Shown piece after piece: positions 49,033-58,266 of a stretch of 64,000 bases of DNA. A model generated the notes under the pieces. The model was not told where the DNA came from. It worked only from the letters and a program-made list of their open reading frames with translations, and made no database searches. The position numbers were made by a program, and so were the translations under genes. This DNA comes from CAYGTK01 sp964352775 (GTDB lineage Bacteria > Bacteroidota > Bacteroidia > Chitinophagales > CAIOSU01), in the NCBI GenBank assembly GCA_964352775.1, contig CAYGTK010000001.1, positions 1-64,000 of the forward strand, read 5' to 3'. Every line of letters begins with the position of its first letter. Within the stretch, counting starts at the first letter, position 1.

Positions 49033-51390
49033 CTATACGGAACGATGGACTTTCACCTTTGCGTATTTCAGCATGATGCGTTTATTACCAATTCCGTTAA
49101 AAAATACGGTAGCAATACGGTTATCACCAGCCCCTTCAATACTAATGACCTTGCCTGTACCGAACTTCTGATGGTCTATCTGCATACCCACTTGTAAGCC
49201 ACTTACATCATCACCCGCAAAAGAAGGGATGGACTGTTCCGTTTTACTCACCTTGGTTAAGTTTCTACTGAAACCTGCGCCTAATGGTTTGGTAGGTATG
49301 CTATCTAGTTTCTTCTTGAACCTATTGAAATCACCCCAATTCTGCTTAGTGGGCTTTGCCTCTGCCTGGCGGCCCTCATGATCTAAGTGCTTCTCCGATA
49401 TTTCATCTAAAAATCGGCTTTTCTCATTGTATTGTAGATTACCAAAGCGATAACGAGTAGCTGCCCAGCTCAACACCAATTGCTGTTCGGCTCGGGTTAC
49501 GGCTACATAGTAGAGTCGGCGTTCTTCCTCCAAGTCAGTTCGCGAAGCAGTAGCCATCATGCTAGGAAATAGGTTCTCTTCCAATCCTACCACATAAACC
49601 GCTGGAAATTCCAATCCCTTGGCAGCATGTATGGTCATTAGGCTCACCCAATCTTGATCACCCTTTTCGTCATCAGCATTCGTAAGTAGTACCACATTCT
49701 GTAAGTAGCTGGCTAGGCTTTTATCATTAGCCAATAGCTCTTCTGCATTCTCATCTTGTTCTACCTCATCATCATCCGTATACTCTTTTATACTGTTAAG
49801 TAGTTCTTGGATGTTCTCATACCTACTTAATCCCTCTACACTTTTATCGTTGTATAGCTCTTTTAATATAGTGGTGCTCTTTGCCACGTGCATAGCCAAG
49901 TCAAAGGCATCACGATCGTATTGCATGGCGGCAAAACTTTTTATCATATTGGTAAAGTCTACCAATAAGCCCGAAGCGCGATTATTGAATGCGCCATATT
50001 GACGCGCATTGCATAGAATTTCCCAAAGAGGTTTTTCTTCTTGCGCAGCAATTACAGTGGCCTTTTCAATAGTGGTTTGCCCAATACCACGAGTAGGGTA
50101 GTTCACAATTCTGCGAAGAGCCTCCTCATCATGGTGATTCATGGTTAGCTTTAGGTAAGCTAACAGGTCTTTTATCTCTTTACGTTGGTAGAAGGAAAGT
50201 CCGCCGTAAACCTTGTAGGCAATCCCACGCTTACGCAAAGCTTCTTCAAACGAACGCGATTGTGCATTAGTACGATATAGAATAGCGAAATCGCTGTTCC
50301 GAAGTTGCTCGGTCATTTTAGTGGAAAAGATATGGTCGGCTATCCATTTTCCCTCGTCGTTATCGCTAAGGGTTTTCACCACTTTTATCTTCTTCCCCTC
50401 TCCTTTTTCGGTGAAAATCTCTTTAGCTAACTGATTTTTATTGTTGTGAATTATCTCGTTGGCTGCTTCTACAATGTGTTCGGTACTGCGGTAATTCTGC
50501 TCTAGTTTAAACACTCTAAAATCAGGGTAGTCTTTCTCAAAATTGAGGATGTTCTGAATATCTGCCCCACGGAAGGAGTAGATGCTTTGTGCATCATCGC
50601 CCACTACACAGATGTTCTCATAAGCTGCTGCCAGCTTTTTAGTAACCATGTACTGGGCATAGTTGGTGTCTTGGTACTCATCTATCATGATGTACTTAAA
50701 CACCTGTTGGTACTTGTACAACACATCAGGATGACCCTCTAGTAGCACCCACATTTTGTAAAGCAAATCATCAAAGTCCATAGCCCCTGCCATAAAGCAG
50801 CGCTTGGTATACTTCATATAAAGCTCTGCCATTTTAGGGCGTCCACTGCTTTCATCTTCACTCACCAAATAAGGGTCTTGCATGTAACCCGTGGGGGAAA
50901 TAAGACTGTTCTTAGCTGAAGAAATACGATTGTAAATGATGTTGGGCTTGTACAGCTTATCGTTCAAGTTCATTTCTTTCACCAAATTCTTGATGAGGTT
51001 TTTGCTGTCTTGCGTATCGTATATAGTGAAGTTCTGCGGGTAACCTATCTTCTCTGCTTCTATCCTTAAAATGCGGGCAAATACAGAGTGGAAAGTACCC
51101 ATCATCACATTTCGGGCCTCGTTACCTACAATGCGCCAGATACGTTCACGCATTTCTTTGGCGGCCTTATTGGTAAAAGTTAGGGCTAGAATATTGAAGG
51201 GGTCTATAGGTTTTTGTACTTCATCACCATCTTGGTTAAAGTATTTACTACCCACGTTTATCATATAAGCTATGCGGTAGGTTAGCACCCTAGTTTTACC
51301 CGACCCTGGACCCGCAATTATCATAACTGGGCCGTTGGTAGCTGTTACCGCTTCATACTGCGATGGGTTCAATTCCTTCAAATAATCCAT
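49033..51390 (-). CDS. UvrD/PcrA-type SF1 DNA helicase
   Basis: 785 residues. Walker A AGPGSGKTR (~26-34), Walker B DEYQDTN, QSIYSFRGAD (motif III), QNYRS (motif IV region) and VTRAEQQLVLS (motif VI) are present in order. The C-terminal ~55 residues (GLQVGMQIDHQKFGTGKVISIEGAG) match the Tudor-like domain that in PcrA contacts RNA polymerase. 3'-5' translocase in excision and mismatch repair and in transcription-replication conflict. UvrA is encoded further on. Monocistronic, with a -7 element 4 nt before its ATG, so leaderless by prediction. Confidence 0.93.
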   Translation of the reverse strand: MDYLKELNPSQYEAVTATNGPVMIIAGPGSGKTRVLTYRIAYMINVGSKYFNQDGDEVQKPIDPFNILALTFTNKAAKEMRERIWRIVGNEARNVMMGTFHSVFARILRIEAEKIGYPQNFTIYDTQDSKNLIKNLVKEMNLNDKLYKPNIIYNRISSAKNSLISPTGYMQDPYLVSEDESSGRPKMAELYMKYTKRCFMAGAMDFDDLLYKMWVLLEGHPDVLYKYQQVFKYIMIDEYQDTNYAQYMVTKKLAAAYENICVVGDDAQSIYSFRGADIQNILNFEKDYPDFRVFKLEQNYRSTEHIVEAANEIIHNNKNQLAKEIFTEKGEGKKIKVVKTLSDNDEGKWIADHIFSTKMTEQLRNSDFAILYRTNAQSRSFEEALRKRGIAYKVYGGLSFYQRKEIKDLLAYLKLTMNHHDEEALRRIVNYPTRGIGQTTIEKATVIAAQEEKPLWEILCNARQYGAFNNRASGLLVDFTNMIKSFAAMQYDRDAFDLAMHVAKSTTILKELYNDKSVEGLSRYENIQELLNSIKEYTDDDEVEQDENAEELLANDKSLASYLQNVVLLTNADDEKGDQDWVSLMTIHAAKGLEFPAVYVVGLEENLFPSMMATASRTDLEEERRLYYVAVTRAEQQLVLSWAATRYRFGNLQYNEKSRFLDEISEKHLDHEGRQAEAKPTKQNWGDFNRFKKKLDSIPTKPLGAGFSRNLTKVSKTEQSIPSFAGDDVSGLQVGMQIDHQKFGTGKVISIEGAGDNRIATVFFNGIGNKRIMLKYAKVKVHRSV

Positions 51391-51394
51391 TACT

Positions 51395-51402
51395 CAAAAA
51401 TA
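51395..51402 (-). promoter_or_regulatory. -7 element (TATTTTTG) of uvrD/pcrA
   Basis: Minus-strand TAnnTTTG match 4 nt before the ATG. A TTTG lies upstream at 51417-51420, but the 14-nt spacing is short. Confidence 0.45.
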
Positions 51403-51519
51403 GCCCATTTGGGGGGCAAAGCCGAATGACAATGCCTTTGATTTTGTACAAGTATCCCTTTTTATTTGCACGCTCCCGAATTGACACATTTTCCTACCTT
51501 TAAACCAAACATCCACATC

Positions 51520-51912
51520 ATGAAGTCTTTCTTTTCCGTTCTATTTCTAACCGTCGCATTCTCTTTCTGTGCACAAGCTCAAGGATTAAGTTTTAACCGT
51601 GTAGTAAGCCTAAAGGGAATAGTTTCCGTTAACAACACTTACGAAACCGTTGCTACCGTGCCAGCAGGTAAAGTATGGAAAATAGAAAACGTTTCGCTAG
51701 AATCAAGTCTATTTTGGTATCAAGAGGTAAGTGCAGGCGAGTACATTTTAACAGGAATAGGCTCTACCAGATATATGTCCCCTCCAGGTTCAACTGGAAC
51801 AGATAAAATTTCTAATGCTGTTTGGTATGGTGAAGGAGAGCAAGTTATACTTCGTACATCTAGCCAGCCAAAAAAATATGCCTACTCCATCATAGAATTC
51901 AACGTCAACTAG
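51520..51912 (+). CDS. Small secreted protein, unknown
   Basis: 130 residues from ATG 51520; the longer frame adds residues with no signal character. Signal peptide MKSFFSVLFLTVAFSFCAQAQ. The mature part is beta-rich: LSFNRVVSLKGIVSVNNTYETVATVPAGKVWKIENVSLES, QEVSAGEYILTG, GEGEQVILRTSS, and AYSIIEFNV at the end. No family is recognised; the PAGKVWKIENV stretch recurs in uncharacterised Bacteroidota secreted proteins. It precedes the large repeat protein but with 139 bp between them, so co-transcription is unclear. Confidence 0.65.
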   Translation: MKSFFSVLFLTVAFSFCAQAQGLSFNRVVSLKGIVSVNNTYETVATVPAGKVWKIENVSLESSLFWYQEVSAGEYILTGIGSTRYMSPPGSTGTDKISNAVWYGEGEQVILRTSSQPKKYAYSIIEFNVN

Positions 51913-52051
51913 CTGACCAATAGTGTCACGATAATGTCAACAGTTTGGCCTAAAAGCTAGGTATACAGAGCTTTGTCAGCTGGCTGTCACTCCTCTAGTA
52001 ATGGGTTTTCTTTCTTCGTTTTCACAAACAAGAACGAAAACCTATTTTACT

Positions 52052-55000
52052 ATGAGACATTTTTCACAACTACTCTTTTCACTTCTAGTCTGCTGCCCAC
52101 TATGGGTGATGGCACAAGTAGACGGGGGCACCGTAGCTACTGAAGCTGGCGAAACCACCGTTTATACTTGCCCAGGAGATATGATGGCTGACCTTATCAG
52201 CTTTGACAGTACTACTACATCAACAGCTAACTACGCCTATGTAGTAACCGACGACAACAACATTATCCTAGGTTTACCCCCGGGTGACATGGTCGATTTC
52301 GAAGGTGCCGGCGTTGGTAATTGCCGCCTTTGGGGATTGAGTTACACGGGTAATATCACTGCCATGATGGGTGACGATGCAGCAGCGGTGAACCTTTCAG
52401 ATGGCATGTTCCAATTATCTTCAAACTGGGTTACCGTAGTGCGCGACACACCTGTTACCACAACAGTAGCTACTGCAGCAGGAGAAACAAGAATATATAC
52501 CTGCCCAGGTGACGGCATGCCCGATCTAATAAGTTTTGATAGCACAAGCACATCAAATGCCAACTTCCAATACGTAATTACCGATGATAACAATATCATA
52601 CTAGGACTACCTCCGGGCGATATGGCTGATTTTGAAGGCGCTGGAGTAGGTAATTGCCGTGTATGGGGGTTAAGCTACACGGGAAACATTACCGCTATGA
52701 TGGGTGACGATGCAGCAGCGGTTACTTTAACTGATGGCTGTTTCCAGCTGTCTTCTAATTGGGTAACTGTGGTGCGCGATGTACCTGTAGTTACTACTGT
52801 AGCTACTGAAACGGGTGCTACTATGATATATACTTGTCCAGGTGATGGTATTCCTGACTTAATGAGCTTTGATAGCGTAAGCACTTCAAACGCTAACTTT
52901 CAATATGTAGTAACCGATGATAACAATATTATCCTTGGACTACCTCCAGGCGATATGGTTGATTTTGAAGGTGCTGGCACAGGTAACTGCCGCGTATGGG
53001 GATTAAGCTACACGGGTAATATCACCGCTATGATGGGTGACGATGCTGCTGCTGTAACATTAACAGATGGTTGCTTTGAGTTGTCTTCTAACTTTGTAAC
53101 TGTAATTCGCGATGTGCCTGTTTCAGGTATGGTTAGCACCGAAAGTGGAGAAACTACAGTTTACACTTGCCCAGGCGATGGTAATCCTGATATTATCAGC
53201 TTTGATAGTACTAATGCTACCAACTCGCTTTTCCAATATGTAATTACTGATGATAACAATATCATTCTAGGACTTCCTCCTGGCGATATGGCTGATTTTG
53301 AAGGTGCTGGTGTAGGTAACTGCCGTGTATGGGGATTGAGCTATACCGGAAACATTACAGCCATGATGGGCGACGATGCTGCCGCAGTTATGTTAACGGA
53401 CGGTTGCTTTGAGCTATCTTCTAACTGGATAACCGTAGTTCGCGATGTGCCTGCTACAACAACCGTTTCCTCACAATCGGGTGCAACTACTATTTACACC
53501 TGCCCAGGAGACGGAATGCCTGACTTGATGAGATTTGATAGCGTAAGTACTTCTAATTCTAACTTCCAGTACGTGGTGACTGATGACAATAACATCATCC
53601 TTGGTCTGCCTCCAGGCGACATGGTCGATTTTGAAGGTGCTGGTGTAGGTAATTGCCGCGTATGGGGATTGAGCTATACAGGTAACATCACCGCAATGAT
53701 GGGTGACGATGCAGCAGCAGTTACGTTAACAGATGGTTGCTTTGAGTTATCTTCTAATTGGGTTACTGTTGTGCGCGATGTGCCTGTGGTTACTACTGTG
53801 GCTACGCAAATGGGCGCAACTATGGTATACACTTGCCCAGGTGATGGTATTCCAGATCTAATGCGTTTTGATAGCGTAAGTACTTCTAACGCTAACTTCC
53901 AGTATGTAGTTACTGATGATAACAACATCATACTAGGTTTACCTCCGGGCGACATGGTTGATTTTGATGGAGCAGGTGTAGGTAATTGCCGTGTATGGGG
54001 ATTGAGCTATACGGGTAACATCACTGCTATGATGGGTGACGACGCTGCAGCAGTTACTTTAACAGATGGTTGCTTCGAGTTGTCTTCCAACTTTGTAACT
54101 ATTTTTCGCGACGTGCCTACTTCAGGTACTGTAAGTGCTGAAAGCGGGGCTACTACAATTTACACTTGTCCTGGTGATGGCAATCCTGACTTAATGCGTT
54201 TTGATAGCACGAACAACACCAACTCGCTTTTCCAATATGTAGTAACAGACGATAACAACATCATTCTAGGACTTCCTCCAGGTGATATGGTTGACTTTGA
54301 AGGTGCAGGTTTCGGAAATTGTCGCGTATGGGGATTAAGCTACACGGGTAGCATCACTGCAATGATGGGTGACGATGCAGCAGCTGTTACTTTAACGGAT
54401 GGTTGTTTCGAATTGTCTTCCAACTTTGTAACAGTAGTGCGCGACACTCCAGTAGTTACTACGGTAGCTATTGCAGGTGGTGCAACAGAAATAGATGTAT
54501 GTCCAAGTGATGGCATTGCTGACGAAGTAGAATTTGAAAGCGTAAGCACTTCTATGGCTGCCTTCCAATATGTAGTGACGGATGAGAATAACATTATCCT
54601 AGGTCTTCCTCCAGGCAATATCGTTGATTTTGAAGGAGCTGGTAATGGTATCTGCCGTGTATGGGGATTGAGCTACACAGGCAACATTATCGCTTCAGCA
54701 GGAGATGACGCTGCGACCGTTAATTTAACGGATGGTTGCTTCAAATTGTCTTCTAACTTCGTAACCGTAAATCGCGATAGCGCGGGTGCAGCATGTGCTA
54801 CTTCGGTACGTAATATTGAAGACAACTTCTCGCTACGTTTATACCCTAACCCAGTAAGTTCTAACTTGAACATCGACTTCCGCAGTGCGGATAGCGAGCC
54901 TGTACAAGTTCGTGTAATGAACATTACTGGTGCAGTAGTTAGCACTCAAGTGTTGCAGGGTGGGCAAGGAAACCGCAGTGTTTCGTTAACCGTAAATGAT

Positions 55001-55075
55001 TACCCAAGCGGTATTTATATAGTGAATTTATTAAGCGGCAATAGTTTCAGTCAAGCGAAATTCTTGGTGCCTTAA
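52052..55075 (+). CDS. Large secreted repeat protein with T9SS C-terminal signal
   Basis: 1007 residues from ATG 52052. Signal peptide MRHFSQLLFSLLVCCPLWVMAQ. Eight tandem units of exactly 111 residues (333 bp) follow; the first Cys of each unit is at nucleotides 52169, 52502, 52835, 53168, 53501, 53834, 54167 and 54500. Most units carry three cysteines (YTCPGD, GNCRVWGLSY, DGCFEL), though unit 1 has Met for the third. Other conserved blocks are DDNNIILGLPPGDM, VDFEGAG and AMMGDDAAAV. The last ~75 residues (LYPNPVSSNLNIDF... SGIYIVNLLSG... KFLVP) are a type A T9SS C-terminal domain, so it is translocated across the outer membrane and attached or released. Role unknown; adhesin-like or matrix protein is a guess. 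Terminator downstream. Confidence 0.85.
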   Translation: MRHFSQLLFSLLVCCPLWVMAQVDGGTVATEAGETTVYTCPGDMMADLISFDSTTTSTANYAYVVTDDNNIILGLPPGDMVDFEGAGVGNCRLWGLSYTGNITAMMGDDAAAVNLSDGMFQLSSNWVTVVRDTPVTTTVATAAGETRIYTCPGDGMPDLISFDSTSTSNANFQYVITDDNNIILGLPPGDMADFEGAGVGNCRVWGLSYTGNITAMMGDDAAAVTLTDGCFQLSSNWVTVVRDVPVVTTVATETGATMIYTCPGDGIPDLMSFDSVSTSNANFQYVVTDDNNIILGLPPGDMVDFEGAGTGNCRVWGLSYTGNITAMMGDDAAAVTLTDGCFELSSNFVTVIRDVPVSGMVSTESGETTVYTCPGDGNPDIISFDSTNATNSLFQYVITDDNNIILGLPPGDMADFEGAGVGNCRVWGLSYTGNITAMMGDDAAAVMLTDGCFELSSNWITVVRDVPATTTVSSQSGATTIYTCPGDGMPDLMRFDSVSTSNSNFQYVVTDDNNIILGLPPGDMVDFEGAGVGNCRVWGLSYTGNITAMMGDDAAAVTLTDGCFELSSNWVTVVRDVPVVTTVATQMGATMVYTCPGDGIPDLMRFDSVSTSNANFQYVVTDDNNIILGLPPGDMVDFDGAGVGNCRVWGLSYTGNITAMMGDDAAAVTLTDGCFELSSNFVTIFRDVPTSGTVSAESGATTIYTCPGDGNPDLMRFDSTNNTNSLFQYVVTDDNNIILGLPPGDMVDFEGAGFGNCRVWGLSYTGSITAMMGDDAAAVTLTDGCFELSSNFVTVVRDTPVVTTVAIAGGATEIDVCPSDGIADEVEFESVSTSMAAFQYVVTDENNIILGLPPGNIVDFEGAGNGICRVWGLSYTGNIIASAGDDAATVNLTDGCFKLSSNFVTVNRDSAGAACATSVRNIEDNFSLRLYPNPVSSNLNIDFRSADSEPVQVRVMNITGAVVSTQVLQGGQGNRSVSLTVNDYPSGIYIVNLLSGNSFSQAKFLVP
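52140..54803 (+). repeat. Eight 333-bp tandem coding repeats
   Basis: The phase of the first Cys codon of each unit is constant at 333 bp with no indel across eight units. Units 2-3-4 and 5-6-7 resemble each other unit by unit (2 with 5, 3 with 6, 4 with 7), a 999-bp higher-order repeat. Edges are approximate. Confidence 0.9.
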
Positions 55076-55099
55076 TTTTAAGATAAGGTTTAGTATTTG

Positions 55100-55132
55100 G
55101 CCCTGTGTTGTATTCAGCACAGGGCTTTTTTT
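55100..55132 (+). terminator. Intrinsic terminator after repeat protein
   Basis: 8-bp stem GCCCTGTG/CACAGGGC, 10-nt loop, then seven T. Confidence 0.9.
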
Positions 55133-55181
55133 GTCCCTAAGCAACAAACCGCTATTTTCAGGGCGCAACAAAAAAACAGAG

Positions 55182-55949
55182 ATGGCAATTCAAGATAAGT
55201 TCAGTCTATCGGGCAAAGTGGCTGTGATAACAGGAGCAAGTAAGGGTATTGGTGAAAGTATGGCCCGAGCCTTTGGCGAGGCAGGCGCAAAAGTCGTGAT
55301 CAGTAGCAGAAAACAAGAAGCTCTAGACGTAGTAGCTGCTTCGTTCAAAGAGGCTGGAATTGATGTGTTGGCTGTAGCTGCCAATGTGGGCAATATGAAG
55401 GACAATAAGCGACTGGTTGAAGCCACGCTAGACCACTTTGGTGGTATAGATATTTTGGTGAATAATGCAGCGGCTAACCCTGTATTCGGACCCGCTTTAC
55501 AAACGGAAGAATGGGCTTTTGATAAGATCATGAACGTGAACGTGAAAGGCCCATTTGAGTTGGCGAAAAAGTGCTACCCATCCATGAAAGAACGTGGCGG
55601 AGGCTCTATCATCAATATCAGTAGTGTGGGTGGTATTCGTCCTGAATTTGGCTTGGGAATATATAGCGTAAGTAAGGCTTCCTTAATATCACTTACCAAG
55701 GTATTGGCAAAAGAATGGGGAGTAGATAAAATACGTGCCAACGTAATCTGTCCAGGCTTGATTAAAACCAAATTCAGCGAAGCATTGTGGAAGAACGACG
55801 ATATATCTGATATGGTCATGCAACACCTATCAATTAAAGAATTTGGCGAACCAGAGGATATTGCTGCTTTAGCATTATACCTTGCCGCCGATGCTGGCCG
55901 ATACGCCACAGGCGGTGTGTTTACTAGCGATGCTGGACTGACTATCTAA
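55182..55949 (+). CDS. SDR family oxidoreductase (candidate 4-keto/4-hydroxyacyl-CoA reductase)
   Basis: 255 residues from ATG 55182; the upstream frame runs through the terminator. Classical SDR: TGASKGIG cofactor loop at 17-24, NNAA at 94-97, catalytic Ser in NISSVGG (~147), YxxxK as YSVSK at 161-165, and a C-terminal Gly-rich YATGGVFTSDAG. It resembles 3-oxoacyl-ACP-reductase-type SDRs. In the operon with ACAD-, APH- and 3HCDH-type genes, it best fits reduction of a 4-keto-acyl-CoA to 4-hydroxyacyl-CoA, the place LvaD holds in Pseudomonas levulinate breakdown. This role is inferred from context only. Confidence 0.8.
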   Translation: MAIQDKFSLSGKVAVITGASKGIGESMARAFGEAGAKVVISSRKQEALDVVAASFKEAGIDVLAVAANVGNMKDNKRLVEATLDHFGGIDILVNNAAANPVFGPALQTEEWAFDKIMNVNVKGPFELAKKCYPSMKERGGGSIINISSVGGIRPEFGLGIYSVSKASLISLTKVLAKEWGVDKIRANVICPGLIKTKFSEALWKNDDISDMVMQHLSIKEFGEPEDIAALALYLAADAGRYATGGVFTSDAGLTI

Positions 55950-55983
55950 ACCTTCTTTTTTAAAGAACCCCAAAGAAAACGAT

Positions 55984-57198
55984 ATGGTAGAACTATTTGC
56001 TACAGAGAAGCTGAAAGGCATTTACCCTAAAATAGAAGCCCTGTTAGAGAAGGAGATATATCCGAATGAGCAGCGTTTCATGAATCAACCTTTTAAGCAG
56101 ACAGAGCAGGAACTAAAAGCCGTTCGCGAGAAGGTTAAAGAAATGGGATTATGGAATATAGCCCTCTCAGAACACCATGGAGGTGTGGGATTGACTTTGA
56201 TGGAATTCGCCCAATTAAGCGAACTGTTGGGCCGCACACCAGTTGGGCACTACCTGTTTAATTGCCAAGCACCTGATATAGGGAATATCGAATTAATGAG
56301 CGCCTTTGCTTCCGATGAGTTGAAGACGAAATACTTACAACCACTTTTGGATGGTGACATCCGAAGCTGTTTCAGCATGACCGAACCAGCTTTGGCGGGA
56401 AGTAACCCTATCCTGATGCATACCAATGCTGTAAAGGATGGAAATGACTATGTGATAAACGGTAGAAAGTGGTTCACCACCGCCGCCGATGGTGCTGATT
56501 TTGCCATTGTAATGGCGGTAACCAACCCCGATGCTGGCACCTACCAAAAGGCGAGTATGATAGTGGTGTCAACTGATAATCCTGGCTTTAGGTTGCTACG
56601 CAACATTCCAATTATGGGCGAGCCTGGGGAAGGCTATTTGAGCCATGCGGAGATAGATTATGTGGATTGCCGTGTACCCGAAAGCAATATTATTGGTGGA
56701 GAAGGAATGGGCTTTGCCTTAGCACAAGAACGCTTAGGGCCTGGACGAATACATCATTGTATGCGCTGGATAGGAATCTGTGAACGTGCTTTTGAAATGA
56801 TGTGTAAACGTGCAGCAGAACGCGACTTAGGCGGCGGTAAAAAACTAGGTCATCAACAAACCATCCAGAATTGGATCGCTGAAAGCAGAGCTGAAATTGA
56901 TGCAGCACGTTTAATGGTACTACATACTGCTCATGGAATGGAGCAGCACGGCGCAAAAGCCGTTCGTAATCAAATAAGCACTATCAAGTTTATGGTGGCC
57001 AATACCTTGCAGAAGGTTCTAGATAGAGCCATTCAAACCCATGGCGCCTTGGGTATTACCGACGACCTGTTGTTATCTTTCTGGTTCCGCCACGAAAGAG
57101 GAGCTAGGATCTATGATGGACCAGATGAAGTACATAAGTCAGTACTGGCCCGTTCTATTTTGAAGCAATATGGTTTGGATAGTAAAAGAAGTAAATGA
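55984..57198 (+). CDS. Acyl-CoA dehydrogenase family protein (ACAD10/11-LvaC-like)
   Basis: 404 residues in three ACAD domains: N-terminal helical, middle beta (CFSMTEPALAGSNP at ~121-134, RKWFTTAADGADFAIVMAV) and C-terminal helical. GPDEVH near 379-384 replaces the common C-terminal motif and is typical of the ACAD10/11 branch. LvaC-type members use bound FAD not for net dehydrogenation but to turn 4-phosphoacyl-CoA into 3-hydroxyacyl-CoA. It is followed 56 nt later by the APH-type kinase gene, whose human counterpart is fused to ACAD in ACAD10/11. FAD-dependent, cytoplasmic. Confidence 0.85.
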   Translation: MVELFATEKLKGIYPKIEALLEKEIYPNEQRFMNQPFKQTEQELKAVREKVKEMGLWNIALSEHHGGVGLTLMEFAQLSELLGRTPVGHYLFNCQAPDIGNIELMSAFASDELKTKYLQPLLDGDIRSCFSMTEPALAGSNPILMHTNAVKDGNDYVINGRKWFTTAADGADFAIVMAVTNPDAGTYQKASMIVVSTDNPGFRLLRNIPIMGEPGEGYLSHAEIDYVDCRVPESNIIGGEGMGFALAQERLGPGRIHHCMRWIGICERAFEMMCKRAAERDLGGGKKLGHQQTIQNWIAESRAEIDAARLMVLHTAHGMEQHGAKAVRNQISTIKFMVANTLQKVLDRAIQTHGALGITDDLLLSFWFRHERGARIYDGPDEVHKSVLARSILKQYGLDSKRSK

Positions 57199-57254
57199 TC
57201 TAGATATATATAGCAACGGACATCCGGAAATGCGATGAACTGGAGTAATCTAAA

Positions 57255-58262
57255 GTGGTCAGTTTCCTAGAAGACCAATTGGATGATGCACCAAAGGAGA
57301 TAGAGGTAAAGCAATTCCCCAGCGGGTTTTCTAACCTTACTTATCTAATAACGGCTGGTGAAAAAGAATACGTTTTACGTCGTCCTCCATTTGGTGCCAA
57401 CATTAAGTCGGCACACGACATGGGCAGGGAGTTCAAGGTGTTGAGCCTATTGAAACCGCACTTTGATAAAGTACCTGCTCCAACTCTTTATTGCGAAGAT
57501 GACGAAGTGCTTGGCGCACCTTTCTACATGATGGAACGAGTGAAGGGATTGATTCTTCGAAATAGCGTTCCTGATGGAGTAGATCTAAGTGAAGCGAAAG
57601 TTAATGCGCTTTCAAAAAGAAAAGTAGAGCAATTGGCTCAATTGCATAGTCTCGATCTAGAGACTACTGGATTAAAAGATTTCGGTAAACCAGAGGGGTA
57701 CATCCAACGTCAAGTAGAAGGATGGATAAAACGCTATTACAATGCCGAAACGGACACCATTGAAGGAATGAATGCTTTAGCAGAATGGATGCCCAAAAAT
57801 ATGCCCGATAGCGCAGAAGCGGCTTTCATTCACAACGATTACAAGTACGATAACTTGGTTCTTAACCCAGAAACCTTAGAAATTGAGGCTATACTAGATT
57901 GGGAAATGGCAACTGTTGGTCATCCTTTAATGGACTTGGGTACTACTCTAGGCTACTGGGCGGAAGCAAAAGATTCCGATATGCTTAAGCCTTTTAACTT
58001 GACCTGGTTACCTGGTAATTTAGATCGCCAGCAGGTGGTAGACCATTATAGCAAGCAAGTGAACAAAGAGCTAAAGGATATTCTATTCTACTACGTGTTC
58101 GGTCTATTCAAAATAGGAGTGATAGGGCAGCAGATATATGCCCGTTTCAAAAAAGGCTTAACAAAAGACCCTCGTTTCGGGTTCTTGATATATATCGTTA
58201 AAGAGGCCTCCAAAAATGGAATGAAAGCCTTAGATAAAGACCGTATAAGTAACCTTAACTAG
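57255..58262 (+). CDS. APH-type phosphotransferase (ACAD10/11-LvaA-like kinase), 5' frame disrupted
   Basis: 335 residues as read from a GTG at 57255. Aminoglycoside-phosphotransferase-like kinase domain with FPSGFSNLTYLI (nucleotide loop), LRRPPFG, ERVKG, HNDYKYDN (catalytic Asp195, Asn200) and the metal-binding DWEMATVGHPLMDLG (Asp215). This matches the kinase half of ACAD10/11 and LvaA, which phosphorylates the 4-hydroxyl of acyl-CoA. An ATG at 57235 in another frame reads MNWSNLK and then hits a stop; one extra A near 57253 would join it to VVSFLEDQL, giving the family-like N-terminus. Either a one-base deletion or a sequencing error occurred, or the GTG is the true start. Confidence 0.8.
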   Translation: MVSFLEDQLDDAPKEIEVKQFPSGFSNLTYLITAGEKEYVLRRPPFGANIKSAHDMGREFKVLSLLKPHFDKVPAPTLYCEDDEVLGAPFYMMERVKGLILRNSVPDGVDLSEAKVNALSKRKVEQLAQLHSLDLETTGLKDFGKPEGYIQRQVEGWIKRYYNAETDTIEGMNALAEWMPKNMPDSAEAAFIHNDYKYDNLVLNPETLEIEAILDWEMATVGHPLMDLGTTLGYWAEAKDSDMLKPFNLTWLPGNLDRQQVVDHYSKQVNKELKDILFYYVFGLFKIGVIGQQIYARFKKGLTKDPRFGFLIYIVKEASKNGMKALDKDRISNLN

Positions 58263-58266
58263 TACC

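Noticed and set aside
52140..54803. Tandem repeats considered as a CRISPR or satellite array
   Set aside because: The units are 333-bp, continuous, coding, and translate to one secreted protein; there are no short repeats with unique spacers.
55131..55181. Upstream extension of the SDR gene
   Set aside because: It starts in the terminator's T-tract; the ATG at 55182 gives the normal SDR N-terminus.
57235..57270. Short ATG frame MNWSNLK as a separate peptide
   Set aside because: It is more simply the original kinase start separated by a one-base frameshift.
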